55,488 bases of DNA. It comes from Nemertoderma westbladi (taxonomy: Eukaryota > Xenacoelomorpha > Nemertodermatida > Nemertodermatidae). The notes under the pieces were generated by a model. That model searched no databases and was not told the DNA's origin. It worked only from the letters and a program-made list of their open reading frames with translations. The position numbers and the translations under genes were made by a program. Each line of letters begins with the position of its first letter. Within the stretch, counting starts at the first letter, position 1. The stretch is from the NCBI GenBank assembly GCA_032718475.1, contig JAUCBJ010008866.1, positions 1 to 55,488 of the forward strand, written 5' to 3'. Of the stretch, positions 21,411 through 33,903 are shown piece after piece.

Positions 21411-24120
21411 TCAGAGAAATGGCTGGACTCTATTATCCAGATGAAGAAATAAAATACAAGGGATTCCATTCTGTGTAAGAGAAATGGCTGGATTCTATTA
21501 TCCAGATGAAGAAATACAAATACAAGGGATTCCATTCTGTGTCAGAGAAATGGCTGGACTCTATTATCCATATGAAGAATTACAAATACAAAGGATTCCA
21601 TTCTGTGTCAGAGAAATGGCTGGATTCTATTACCCAGCCAGATGAAGAAATACAAATACAAGGGATTCCATTCTGTGTCAGAGAAATGGCTGGATTCTAT
21701 TATCCAGATGAAGAAATACAAATACAAGGGATTCCATTCTGTGTCAGAGAAATGGCTGGACTCTATTATCCAGATTAAGAAATACAAATACAAGGTATTC
21801 CATTCTGTGTCAAAGAAATGGCTGGATTCTATTTATTATCCAGATGAAGAAATACAAATACAAGGGATTCCATTTGGTGTCAGAGAAATGGCTGGACTCT
21901 ATTATCCAGGTGAAGAAATATAAATACAAGGGATTCCATTCTGTGTCAGAGAAATGGATGAATTCTATTATCCAGATGAAGAAATACAAATACAAGTGAT
22001 TCCATTCTGTGTCAGAGAAATGGCTGGACTCTATTATCCAGATGAAGATATACAAATACTAGGGATTCCATTCTGTGTCAGAGAAATGGCTGGATTCTAT
22101 TAGTATTATCCAGATGAAGAAATAAAATTACAAGGGATTCCATTCTGTGTCAGAGAAATGGCTGGATTCTATTAGTATTATCCAGATGAAGAAATATAAA
22201 TACAAGGGATTCCATTCTGTGTCAGAGAAATGGCTGGACTCTATTATCCAGATGAAGATATACAAATACTAGGGATTCCATTCTGTGTCAGAGAAATGGC
22301 TGGATTCTATTAGTATTATCCAGATGAAGAAATAAAATTACAAGGGATTCCATTCTGTGTCAGAGAAATGGGTGGATTCTATTAGTATTATCCAGATGAA
22401 GAAATATAAATACAAGGGATTCCATTCTGTGTCAGAGAAATGGATGAATTCTATTATCCAGATGAAGAAATACAAATACAAGTGATTCCATTCTGTGTCA
22501 GAGAAATGGCTGGACTCTATTATCCAGATGAAGATATACAAATACAAGGGATTCCATTCTGTGTCAGAGAAATGGATGAATTCTATTATCCAGATGAAGA
22601 AATACAAATACAAGTGATTCCATTCTGTGTCAGAGAAATGGCTGGACTCTATTATCCAGATGAAGAAATACAAATACAAGGGATTCCATTCTGTGTCAGA
22701 GAAATGGATGAATTCTATTATCCAGATGAAGAAATACAAATACAAGTGATTCCATTCTGTGTCAGAGAAATGGATGAATTCTATTATCCAGATGAAGAAA
22801 TACAAATACAAGTGATTCCATTCTGTGTCAGAGAAATGGCTGGACTCTATTATCCAGATGAAGATATACAAATACTAGGGATTCCATTCTGTGTCAGAGA
22901 AATGGCTGGATTCTATTAGTATTATCCAGATGAAGAAATAAAATTACAAGGGATTCCATTCTGTGTCAGAGAAATGGCTGGACTCTATTATCCAGATGAA
23001 GAAATACAAATACAAGGGATTCCATTCTGTGTCAGAGAAATGGCTGGACTCTATTATCCAGATGAAGAAATACAAATACAAGCGATTCCATTCTGTGTCA
23101 GAGTAATGGCTGGACTCTATTAGTATTATCCAGATGAAGAAATACAAATATAAGGGATTCCATTCTGTGTCAGAGAAATGGCTGGACTCTATTATCCAGA
23201 TGAAGAAATAAAAATACAAGGGATTCCATTATGTGTCAGAGAAATGGCTGGATTCTATTATCCAGATGAAGAAATACAAATACAAGGGATTCCATTCTGT
23301 GTCAGAGAAATGGCTGGACTCTATTATCCAGATGAAGAAATACAAATACAAGGGATTCCATTCTGTGTCAGAGAAATGGCTGGTCTCTATTATCCAGATG
23401 AAGAAATACAAATACAAGCGATTCCATTCTGTGTCAGAGAAATGGCTGGTCTCTATTATCCAGATGAAGAAATAAAAATACAAGGGATTCCATTATGTGT
23501 CAGAGAAATGGCTGGATTCTATTATCCAGATGAAGAAATACAAATACAAGGGATTCCATTCTGTGTCAGAGAAATGGCTGGACTCTATTATCCAGATGAA
23601 GAAATACAAATACAAGGGATTCCATTCTGTGTCAGAGAAATAGCTGGACTCTATTAGTATTATCCAGATGAAGAAATACAAATATAAGGGATTCCATTCT
23701 GTGTCAGAGAAATGGCTGGACTCTATTATCCAGATGAAGAAATAAAAATACAAGGGATTCCATTATGTGTCAGAGAAATGGCTGGATTCTATTATCCAGA
23801 TGAAGAAATACAAATACAAGGGATTCCATTCTGTGTCAGAGAAATGGCTGGACTCTATTATCCAGATGAAGAAATACAAATACAAGGGATTCCATTCTGT
23901 GTCAGAGAAATAGCTGGACTCTATTATCCAGATGAAGAAATACAAATACAAGGGATTCCATTCTGTGTCAGAGAAATGGCTGGACTCTATTATCCAGATG
24001 AAGAAATACAAATACAAGGGATTCCATTCTGTGTCAGAGAAATGGCTGGTCTCTATTATCCAGATGAAGAAATACAAATACAAGCGATTCCATTCTGTGT
24101 CAGAGAAATGGCTGGTCTCT
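21411..24120 (+). repeat. 66-bp minisatellite array 2, about 41 units
   Basis: Same unit and same orientation relative to the gene as in copy 1. Several units are 72 bp because of an extra TAGTAT, which breaks the reading frames. Variants recur in blocks: GATATACAAATACTAGGG at about 22047 and 22257 (210 bp apart) and again near 22865; AAAAATACAAGGGATTCCATTATG near 23210, 23474 and 23744 (264-270 bp apart). This is higher-order structure made by block duplication. Confidence 0.95.
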
Positions 24121-25090
24121 AGAGTCGAAACAGAGACCTGGTTTTCTTAATACCGGTGAACCAGAGACCTACCCGGAGAATTATTTTAAAAAATACCAGA
24201 GCCAGAGATCAGAGACTTTGCTTATTTTTGTACTTACAATTTGATTACTCCCCTATAGCACAAACAGGTATATACGGACTGATAACTATTTTTCTATGGT
24301 TCAATTACAGTAAATCCAACCCATTTCAACCCTTACCCATTGTAAGAAAATAAGCGCACGTACAGTTTGGGGGGCTTAATTAATATTAATTTGGTTATTT
24401 GTTTATTAATTCGTTCTTATTTTGTTATTGTTAATAATATGTTACATTAATTTGTTTTCCGCCATAGGTATCGGTACTTTGTTAATTAAAGGCAATTATT
24501 TTACAATTGTTCAAATCATAAACATTTCAATGTACTATGAATACTTAGTGCTCTAATTATAGTATAGTACTCTACTCGCCCCATTTACAAGCCTCGTTAC
24601 GCTCGTTCTCTCCATTTGGTCGTCATATTATCTATCCTATAACAAATTGAATGGAGAACAGCCCTTTCTTTCACTTTTAAACATTATGGGTGCTCAAATT
24701 AAGCACCTTTATCCTTAAGTAAGAACAATCTTTGGTGCTAATTTAAATTAAAATTAAACGCACCTTAAATTAATTAAATAGAAGATTATCGGTACATTTA
24801 TTAGAAATATAAATAGTGTAAAAGTGAAAATATATTTGTGTTGATGTGGTGAATGTAAAATAGTTAATAATTAAAGAAATTATTAATTGTAAAAAATTTG
24901 TGAAAAATAATCTTCATTTCACATTTGTGTTGTACAGAATCTATTTTTAAATATCTATTTCTAATTTGTCAAATCACTGATCTCTGGGTAAAATGTCTGT
25001 TTTCAATACCCGGGAACCAGAGACCTATCCGGAGACCAAAAAATAGCCCGGAGAATCCAGAGATCAGTTACAAGTCTCTGTTTGAACTCT
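24121..25090. mobile_element. 970-bp TIR element splitting the minisatellite
   Basis: Ends AGAGTCGAAACAGAGAC and the complement of AGAGTTCAAACAGAGAC. The array is interrupted between CTGGTCTCT (24112-24120) and CTGGACTCT (25092-25100), consistent with an 8-9-bp target duplication, one mismatch. Words such as GAACCAGAGACCTA.CCGGAGA occur near both ends (24168 and 25014). AT-rich core, no transposase. Confidence 0.6.
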
Positions 25091-25091
25091 A

Positions 25092-25494
25092 CTGGACTCT
25101 GTTATCCAGATGAAGAAATACAAAAATACAAGGGATTCCATTATGTGTCAGAGAAATGGCTGGACTCTATTATCCAGATGAAGAAATACAAATACAAGGG
25201 ATTCCATTCTGTATCAGAGAAATGGCTGGACTCTATTATCCAGATGAAGAAATACAAATACAAGGGATTCCATTCTGTGTCAGAGAAATGGCTGGATTCT
25301 ATCATCCAGATGAAGAAATACAAATACAAGGGATTCCATTCTGTGTCAGAGAAATGGCTGGACTCTATTATCCAGATGAAGAAATACAAATACAAGGGAT
25401 TCCATTCTGTGTCAGAGAAATGGCTGGACTCTATTATCCAGATGAAGAAATACAAATACAAGGGAATTCATTCTGCGTCGCACAAGTTATTGTG
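25092..25494 (+). repeat. 66-bp minisatellite array 3, about 6 units
   Basis: The downstream part of array 2 after the TIR insertion. It ends in the conserved right flank (GGGAATTCATTCTGCGTCGC then ACAAGTTATTG). Confidence 0.95.
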
Positions 25495-25806
25495 ATTACA
25501 TATCTGAATGGTTCTCTTATAAATAGGTCCTAACTATTGCGTCTATCACTTTAAAATATTCCGTTTTTCCGAGACACTCCATAGTCACATTAATCAGTGC
25601 TGCAATATTTTATAAGACCCCTTGAACTTTTCTACCAAAGTCTCAACATTTGGTCGATTTCATGATCAAACCTTACATGTATTATAATGTACAATGTCGA
25701 ATCGAAAAAACTACATTAACATTAATTGTCTTGTATTAATTACCGTCTACTGGGGTGAAGTGGGAAATATTTATAAAAATTTTGTACAAAATTCCATTTT
25801 ACTTAA

Positions 25807-27199
25807 CCCTTTCACTACTATGGCATAACAGTTAGGTCACACCTACTGTACTATGGCCTAGGTGTTATGCCACGAAGTACTAGGAGCTCTATGGCCACAT
25901 AAACATGTCAGTCTGATAGCTGACACACCCATTACATGTTCAGTACTCTTCCTCATAACAAAATTAAGTGGTAATTTCAAATTTTAATTGGTTGTTTTGG
26001 TTTTTGGTAGGGCTGTAGAGCAGTAAGTATAATGGAATATAAAGGCCTGCTGGTACTGGTAATAAAATGTCTGTCAGTCTGTCTGTCAAAAAATAAGGAA
26101 GCATATTATGTAATAAAAACATTCGCCATGGGGGTTTTCCAGGTAGCTGATCTCATTTCTGATGTCAGTTTTTACGACTGACCAACTCTAGGCTGTCTGT
26201 GTCTGTATGTATGTCTGTATGTCTGTTTGTCTGTCAGTCAAAAAATACGGAAGCATATTATGTAATGAAAACATTCGCCATGGGGGTTTTCCAGGTCTCT
26301 GATTTCATTTCTGATGTCAGTTTTTACGACTGACCAACTCTAGGCTGTCTGTGTCTGTATGTATGTCTGTATATGTCTGTTTGTCTGTCAGTCAAAAAAT
26401 ACGGAAGCATATTATGTAATTAAAACATTCGCCATGGGGGTTTTCCAGGTCTCTGATTTCATTTCTGATGTCAGTTTTTACGACTGACCAACTCTAGGCT
26501 GTCTGTGTCTGTATGTATGTCTGTATATCTGTTTGTCTGTCTGTCAGTCTGTCTGTCAAAAAATAAGTGGGGGTTTTCCAGGTCTCTGATTTCATTTCTG
26601 ATGTCAGTTTTCACGCCTGGCTCGACTCACGACACACTGTGTGACATAATATGCTTCCTTATTTTTTGACAGACAGACTGATAGACAAACAGACATCCAT
26701 ACAGACACAGACAGCCTAGAGTTGGTCAGTCGTAAAAACTGACATCAGAAATGAAATCAGAGACCTAGAAAACCCCCATAGCGAATGTTTTTATTACATA
26801 ATATGCTTCCTTATTTTTTGACAAACAGACTGACAGACAAACATACATACATACAGACACAGTCAGCCTAGAGTTGGTCAGTCGTAAAAAAGGACATCAG
26901 AAATGAAATCAGAGACCTAGAAAACCCCATAGCGAATGTTTTTATTACATAATATGCTACCTTATTTTTTGACAGACAGACTGACAGACAAACAGACATA
27001 CATACAGACACAGACAGCCTAGAGTTGGTCAGTCGTAAAAACTGACATCAGAAATGAAATCACCAACCCTTAAAACCCCCAAAGCGAGAATGTTAGTAGA
27101 TTTAATTCTTTCTTAAGTCTTGACAGACAAACTGACAGAAAGACCGACAGACATCAGTACGTGGGGAACACATACAATCTTGAATCAGTAGTGAAAGGG
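25807..27199. mobile_element. piggyBac-like foldback element at TTAA
   Basis: Bounded by TTAA (25803-25806 and 27200-27203) with inverted ends CCCTTTCACTACT / AGTAGTGAAAGGG. Inside, about three tandem units of about 160 bp (AAAAAATA.GGAAGCATATTATG, GTTTTCCAGGT, CTGATGTCAGTTTTTACGAC, GTCTGTCTG runs) form the left arm (about 26060-26620). Inverted versions form the right arm (about 26630-27140). The arms could make a long hairpin. TTAA specificity and the CCCTTT end fit piggyBac. No transposase. The empty site is preserved in copy 1 at 3378-3381. Confidence 0.8.
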
Positions 27200-27858
27200 T
27201 TAAAATGTCTAGATAACTGACAGTCAAGGTTTTGTAATGAGAAATATGACACTCAAATACATTATATTAGGCTTGAATTTACTGCAGTTTTCCAAAATCA
27301 ATATTGTTTTTTTTGTTTTATTTTGTCCCACTTCACCCAATGAGGTGGGGTGAAGTGAAGTGGGAATATTTGAAACTATTTTATAAATGTATGAAATTTG
27401 TCTCTTTCCCAGTTTAATATTTGATTGAGGTGAAGTGAGATTTATGGGGTGTTTTTAAAAAAATGTAAGGTGACCGCATACTATTGTTACAAGTTACAAT
27501 AGTATATAATATATATACACCTATTTAGTATTTATGTACAATATATTGCAATATCATTCATATCAATGGTACAAGAAATGCTATATTTCTGCAAATTTTT
27601 AAATGCTTTACAGGTTACAATATTTCAGTCAGTATCAGTAATTAATGGTGCTTGTTTTATATTTTATGTTTTTTTAGTAATTAAAGTATCAAACCTCACA
27701 CGTATTAATTTACAATGTCGAATCGAAAATCTTATTTATTTACATATAAGAATTTAAAACTACAGTAATTAGCAAGTTCTATTGACTAATTATTGCATTA
27801 ATTACTTCAATTATTCTCGTTTCCAATATTCTCCATTTGTAATCTACTCCTTCTCTAG

Positions 27859-28520
27859 GCGACCAATCACAACCATCACCTGATGATTCGTACATGCTCG
27901 CTTCCGACGATGACGTAACACCCGGAAGTATGAATAATCCCTTCCACCAACCTGGTCCCTCTGGGATTCAACCCCAGGATATTGTGAAAAGGAGCCGCTC
28001 CAATGAGAAGCCGCTCAGCTGTGATACTTGTGATAAAGCGTTCGCATATAACAGCGACCTAATTAGACACCAACGGATCCACACCGGCGAGCGTCCATAC
28101 CAATGCGGCATCTGTAACAAACGTTTCTCTCTACTATGCAACCTAACCTCGCACAAGCGAAGCCACAGTGGGGAGAAACCATATAACTGCAATGAGTGCC
28201 AGAAACGTTTCTCTCGACTCGATAGCCTAACCTCGCACAAGCGGACGCATTCCGGAGAGCGTCCGTACGTGTGCGACACGTGCGGGAAGGGATTTACAGA
28301 GAGCGGCAATCTAACGTCCCACAAAAGAATTCACACGAAAGATCGACCGTACGTGTGCGAGACGTGCGGGAAGGAATTTACGGAGAGCAGCAATCTAACG
28401 CGCCACAAGAGATCACATACAGGGGAACGACCGTTTAGCTGCGATACATGCGGGAAATGTTTCTCCCACCGACATCATGTAACGCAACACAAATGTATCC
28501 GCAGTGGGGAGACTCGGTAA
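27859..28520 (+). CDS. Zinc-finger gene copy 2, exon 2 (six C2H2 fingers)
   Basis: Second coding exon, starting after the acceptor at 27858 and ending at TAA 28518-28520; spliced with exon 1 it completes 547 residues. An acidic stretch (SDDDVTPG) and a basic KRSR precede six C2H2 units at residues about 382-402, 410-430, 438-458, 466-486, 494-514 and 522-540, joined by TGERP-type linkers. The last unit lacks the final histidine (HKCIR) and is degenerate. Helix -1/2/3/6 residues read Y-S-D-R, L-C-N-S, R-D-S-S, E-G-N-S, E-S-N-R and H-H-H-Q. It is expected to be a sequence-specific DNA-binding nuclear protein; target unknown. Copy 3 has only four units. Confidence 0.85.
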
Positions 28521-28744
28521 CTGTAATGTTTGTAAGAAACGTTTCTCAACTTTCATGTATATTGGTAGACCCAATTGCTCCCTGGTTGCGGTTTAAACTA
28601 GTAAACTATATATGACGTTAGTTTTAGATTGAACTGCTATATGTCAGTCAGTACTACAACTCTTGTTATAATGATTAATAAGGTTGTCTAGGGACTGGCC
28701 TAGCGGCCCGATAAGGAGCCGATATTGTATTTCATAAAAACTGT

Positions 28745-29325
28745 CAATTGGTTGCGGTTACCAAGTTACAAATCTGAGTTACTGGTTATAAATCTGTGTT
28801 ACTGGTTACAAATCTGAGATTCCTGTAACAATTTAGTGTTCTTGGTTACAAATCGAAGCACCTTGGTACGAATCTGTTCTCACAATTATGATAATGATCA
28901 ATGAAATGAAATGAAATTGGAGTACCTTGTTACAAATCTTAGTTTATGGTTGTGAATCTGACTTTCTGGTTTCGAATCTGAGTTATCATTTATTAATCTG
29001 AGAACCTGGTTACGAATTGGAGTTCCCAGTTACAAATCTCGGTACCTGGTTACAAATCTGTGTTCCCACGTAAAGTCAGTGTTTGGTTACAATTACAAAG
29101 ATGAGCACCCAGTTACGAATTTATGTCTCTGGTTATGATTTGTAGTTACTGGTTACAGATCAGAGCACCCATTTTTAAATCTGAGTTCCAGGTAATAAAT
29201 TCAACTGCCCAGTTACAAATCTAAGTTGTCAAAAACAAATCCAAGAACCCAGTAACAAATGCCATGAGAATATCAAAATATCCAGTTACGAATTCAAGTA
29301 CTCAATTACAAATCTGAGTGTCAGT
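28745..29325 (+). repeat. Degenerate 26-28-bp repeat downstream of copy 2
   Basis: Many diverged units of the type GGTTACAAATCTGAGTTACT. The equivalent tract lies at 40340-40870 after copy 3. Confidence 0.75.
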
Positions 29326-29801
29326 TACCTTTTTATCAGCCAGCACTACCCATCCCATACTAATACTGTAATTTGCACATTTTGAGCATTTATAGAAAAA
29401 ATTTGGAACATGATAGTAAACAAAGTTAACAAACAATGAAAATCTGTTCCTAATAATTATTTAATTAGTTAGGCCAACATATATCCTGTCTAAATCAAAA
29501 TAATAATACCGAAATAAACCGTGATGCATTTTACTCCACCGTCAATTAATTTAAACAATGAAAAGGAACAAGACAATCATTTTTAATCTTCTTCTATAAT
29601 ATTTAACGTCCACATCCGCTGTACAACGAATAGGTCATTAAATTACTTTATTAGAATAAACCAAATTAAATATAAAGTTTAAAATTGAAAAAAAAATCAC
29701 TCTACGGCATAAAATTAATGTTTCAACCAAAATCACGATTGTATAACATCCCGCATAGCAGCATATCATATTCTATTCAATCATAACATAATCAATAACT
29801 A

Positions 29802-29959
29802 TGGGGCGAGCCACGAAGTGAATGAACCTTACAGTATATGGGAGCAGAGAGAGGGACAAATTGACATTGTCCCTCTCTCTGCCTGGATCAAATTTCGATC
29901 GTCAATATCTCATTAACAGCTCGTGGAAATTCGGACTCATTACTACGTGGCTCGCCCCA
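29802..29959. mobile_element. 158-bp MITE-like hairpin
   Basis: Perfect 14-bp ends TGGGGCGAGCCACG / CGTGGCTCGCCCCA, and inside them a 14-bp stem (AGAGAGAGGGACAA with its complement) around a 6-base loop. An identical copy, part of the segmental duplication, lies at 41350-41507. Confidence 0.65.
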
Positions 29960-30323
29960 ATATGGGAGTCCTTGTGTATACACCAATATACTTTCAGTAT
30001 CACGGGGCAGACAACAGTCAGACAGTTTGGGACACTGTAGGTTGTACGTTGTGTACTGTACCACAGTACAGTGCCGCCTAGCTAACAGCAGCACTGCTTA
30101 ACGGTTATAATAACAATTTACAAATACAATATGATTGCAGCCCGTTAGTTGTATTTTCCGACTCATCATATTACCTCATGGCGCATTGTGTAGGATACTG
30201 CTACTGAGTTCAGCAGTTGAACCGCGGGAAGTTTCCCCATCCACCGCGCGGTACCACGCGACCTAGCTGCTATGCTGCTACTACGAGTAAGCCTACTGCC
30301 TACTGCTACTACCGCACAGGACG

Positions 30324-30480
30324 ATGTCCACACGCGGTCAAACACATCGCCTAGACGATACTGGTACACTTTCCGACAACGAGAAATCGGGAAGCACAGA
30401 ACCCGCTATCCAGAGCGACCTGGAACAAGTCCGCCTCCAGATGAAGCAGCAGCAGCTGGGCGGAAGCTGCTCAATGCGAG
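30324..30480 (+). pseudogene. Short coding-like fragment cut by the LTR block
   Basis: An open stretch starting MSTRGQTHRLDDTGTLSDNE and continuing with a Q-rich, coiled-coil-like EQVRLQMKQQQL loses its character exactly where the LTR-like block begins (30482). It could be the first exon of a gene or gag into which the LTR element inserted. Duplicated at 41872-42028. Not recognised. Confidence 0.3.
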
Positions 30481-30481
30481 G

Positions 30482-31347
30482 TGTAAAAGCTTTTGCGGGA
30501 TGTAACTGGCCCCTTTTTCTCCGCAATCCAGTTTTCCCTCAAATACTCTAAAACTGCCTGGCTCAAGTGACACAACCTACTAGCTGATTGGCTGATTTGC
30601 TGTACGTGTATGGCCTCTTTGTTCTGTTCGATCAACCAATCAGAACAATGATCGACCAATCAGAGCGATTCCGCCTTGTGTTGGCTATGGGCTGCAAAGG
30701 CTAGGGTGGTTTGGCATTTAGACATTCGTGGAAGCTATAGAATCTGGAGCTCTGCCAATGAGAGCTATTTCTCTTTGTGTTGAACAACAGCTCACAGGTT
30801 TCAGTGTGTTGGTTTTCCTGATGCCAGAACATCGGCTATGGAATTATTCTGTGTTTCAGACTTTAGCCAAACATTAGAATGGCTTTGATTACCGGAACGT
30901 ATAACTGTTATCCTGTCAAACCTGCCGCAACATATCATATCAAACAAACGAGTCAAGTCATATCAAACCTGCCGGTCAAACCAATGCATGACGTGCATAC
31001 CTGGCATATCAGACTCAGTATATGCCTTTCACCGCATTATTTTACTGCTATTTACTGTCAGTTATTAATTGTATCTGTTGATGGAATATTGTTATATTTG
31101 GATAATATCGATAAATAATCATAAAACCCCATCTTCTTGATATACTGAAGGTAAGAGACCGGTTACATATAGCAATTGCGACTTATATGATATTGGTTTT
31201 GGAGTGAATCTAATGCTATTTCATAGGCACTACAGGTGTCAATTGCTGTTCTCTTTATATGTGACTAAAATTAGTGAAGGTCGGCAGATCAGTGTGCAGT
31301 ATAGTGCGGTACCGGTAGTGTGCATGATTGTGACAGATAACAAAGCA
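30482..31347 (+). repeat. LTR-like block A
   Basis: Shares sequence with 42030-42845 and 53898-54696. It starts TGTAAAAGC, and in all three copies sequence unrelated between copies A and C lies upstream of that point. It contains repeated CCAAT boxes (30636-30640, 30656-30660 and others), as in a U3. AAAGCA at 31342-31347 would be a fitting end, but a diverged inverted copy at the right of the window runs through this point into the leader, so the 3' boundary is uncertain. Confidence 0.5.
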
Positions 31348-32000
31348 TCTCCTAAAGAATGCACCTTATACGTGAATCAATAGCCATCCCGTTGTGTTTA
31401 GTGTAAGTCATAGCTCTGTTTATATATTTAGAGCGCCACGTCCTAAAGGAACTGTTAATATTTCCCGAAAGTGAATAATATTTGTCAGAGATTATATATT
31501 AACGATCAATCGAATAATACAGTAGGCCTACACCGCAATAAGGTCAGAGCTTCCGAATCCAGTCTCCTGGGTATATCCAGCGGGTGAATGGTCGCTCATA
31601 GGCTGGCTTCGGCTAATGTAGTGTATCAAATACTCGTCATAGGCTAAAGTCGATTTACAAACTAAAAGACACCTAAATTTGGCAGGTTAAACTGCTAAAG
31701 GTCTAAAAGCGCGAACAATAACAGTTATAGTTCTTTATTGCAGTAGGCAATAAAGTTGAAAAGTACCGGTCGACCGGTAACCAGTAGGCCCAACTACCAA
31801 ACCACCCGGACCGGTACTTACACCTGTATAGGTACATCAGTATTATTCGATTTTGATAATTATATACCGGTAGGTCTTGATATTTAATCAGGGACTGCAG
31901 CCCTGGTTTTTTATTGAGATTTTACTTATTTCTGTCAGTTTTATTTATTTGTAGGTTAATATTGAGCAGAAGACGTGTAAGCCTGCTCAGATCGTACAGA

Positions 32001-32580
32001 TAATTTGTAGGCTGGACTGTTGTCTGACTGTTGTTAGGTCTGAACGGATTGCAGTGCATGTAGAGTGTATGTCCGATAAAGTGCCGGTTAGGAACGTAGG
32101 GGCATCCAGTGCTGTAAGGTAAATCCCCCCGAAAGAATAAGTCGTACTACTCGGTTAGAACGCATACTAACTAACCATTTCGGAGTCTGCATGTACTGTA
32201 GTTTATTTAGGCTTGATAGTAGTCTGCCAGCGTTTGGTCTGTACTTTGTTTGTGTAGTCTGTACAGGTACCGTAATATTTCTTATTCAGATAATTTCTAG
32301 GCTGGATTGTTGTCTGGCTGTTGTTAGGTCTGAAGAGATTGTAGTGTGTGTAGAGTGTATGTCCGATAAAGTGCCGGTTAGGAACGTCGGGGCATCCAGT
32401 GCTGTAAGGTAAATCCCCCCCGAAAGAATAAGTCATACTACTCGGTTAGAACGCATACTAACTAACCATTTCGGAGTCTGCACATACTGTAGTTTATTTA
32501 GGCTTGATAGTAGTCTGCCAGCGTTTGGTTTGTATTTTGTTTGAGTAGTCTGTACGGGTAGCGTAATATTTATTATTCAG
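32001..32580 (+). repeat. 290-bp tandem duplication
   Basis: Units 32001-32290 and 32291-32580, both starting TAATTT.TAGGCTGGA, a little diverged. Each carries a donor-like GCTGTAAG|GTAAAT. Confidence 0.9.
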
Positions 32581-33519
32581 AGTTTATGCGATTATTCGCA
32601 ACATTCATACCCCAAGTTTATTCCTACAGTAATTGTGCTTGTTATACATACCGTTATAGTTAAATTAACCCCGGTACTACATCAGGGCTGCTTGGCGTAG
32701 GTAAAGACTGGAGATTTTGTGCTCTGGTCACTCCGGCAGATACCGTGGTTCCTTTAGCTTTTCAAGTATTGTAACTGCTTGTTATTTGTTATACAAGTAC
32801 TTGTACCTAATTTAGGGTTTAGTGTACAGTGCTTTCCGAAAGTAATTTAGTTTGTAGGCAGTATATTTGTGTTGTAAAGTGGTTAATAGGCACGTTAGCT
32901 CTGGTAGGCTGCGGTAATTAAGTTCTAGGTAGGGACACTCCGTGAAACATAATGTAGTACTTATAGCGATATGGCTATAAGTCGTCAGACGGTGGTATTT
33001 TTCCTATCTGGACAACGCAATATATTTACTACTGCTTATTATTTTCAAATACCGTAGTATCCTGTCCGTTGTAATAACCAGATATTCTAACCCTTTGTTA
33101 GGCTGGTTTGTAGACTTCTTGTAAAATTACCCTAAAAATTCGTACTTGTAATTTTTGTGTTTATTTAGAGATTGTAACCTCACCCCGAATTGTACGTAAT
33201 TTGTAGCAATAAGTAACTTAGGCAAGTAGAAATTATTTGTTTTAGTGTCCAACAAGTAGCACTTCACTGAGAGCGTACAGCTTCTGTGTAGTGACTCCTT
33301 CCCAGAAATAATAACATTTATTTCAAATATTGCAACAAAACCCATTAAACGGGTATATATATTATAAATCAACTCAAACCGATTTATAAAATAGTAGGCC
33401 TGTCATACAACAATTAGGTCTTAATATCAGTTGGACTACTGCTTAAATAACGGTAATAAAGTAAAGTAACCAAGTAACCCCTAAAATTCAGAAATTCAAT
33501 TATTCTAAAATAATTGACA

Positions 33520-33790
33520 TACCGGTATTTACAATAGGCTTATAATATTTATTCTATAAATCTAAGCTGAAATTATATACCGGTATTCTGTAATTAATTC
33601 TAGTCTATAATTATACTTATATACTATAAGTGTGAGCTGTATACCGGTATTCACGATAGGCTTATATATATAGTTCTATATATTTGTGCTGAAATTATAT
33701 ACCGGTATTCTGTGACAAACCTAGTCTGTAATAATACTTATATATATTGTAAGTGTATACCGGTATTCTAATATATTATATATATATCAT
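33520..33790 (+). repeat. About 125-bp degenerate tandem repeat with ACCGGTATTC
   Basis: Two diverged units alternating ATACCGGTATT(T/C)AC.ATAGGCTTAT and TATATACCGGTATTCTGT words, immediately upstream of gag. Confidence 0.65.
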
Positions 33791-33903
33791 GTTACATAGA
33801 GTAACGATATCGGTAATTAATTACTAGGCTAACAGTTGATACTGAATTTCTAGACTTGCTTTAACTGTAATATAGCAGTAGGCATTCAACTGTACAAATA
33901 AAC

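Larger units (their letters stand above)
21141..27858 (+). other. Intron of zinc-finger gene copy 2
   Basis: GTGAGT donor at 21141 and a CTTCTCTAG acceptor ending at 27858. The phases match: one base from exon 1 plus GC from exon 2 make a glycine codon, and the second exon frame is then open to the stop. The intron holds the split minisatellite, a TIR element and a foldback element. Confidence 0.75.
28521..31292 (+). repeat. Duplicated 3' flank and LTR block, first copy
   Basis: Corresponds to 40115-42845. From 28521 to about 29105 the two copies differ by roughly 5-8 percent with small indels. From about 29110 to 31292 they are nearly identical, with a handful of single-base changes and two small indels over 2.2 kb. 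Confidence 0.9.
31348..33903 (+). other. Long leader before gag
   Basis: No gene. About 2.5 kb between the LTR-like block and the gag start. It includes a 290-bp tandem duplication and a set of ATACCGGTATTC repeats. The part 31348-31720 recurs inverted at 54697-55050, which argues that it belongs to the same element family as the LTR block. Confidence 0.5.

Noticed and set aside
21411-25494. A CRISPR array
   Set aside because: Units are contiguous with no unique spacers, and the context is animal nuclear DNA.
27968-28324. Minus-strand frame of 118 codons opposite the zinc fingers
   Set aside because: Shadow of the C2H2 repeats on the plus strand.
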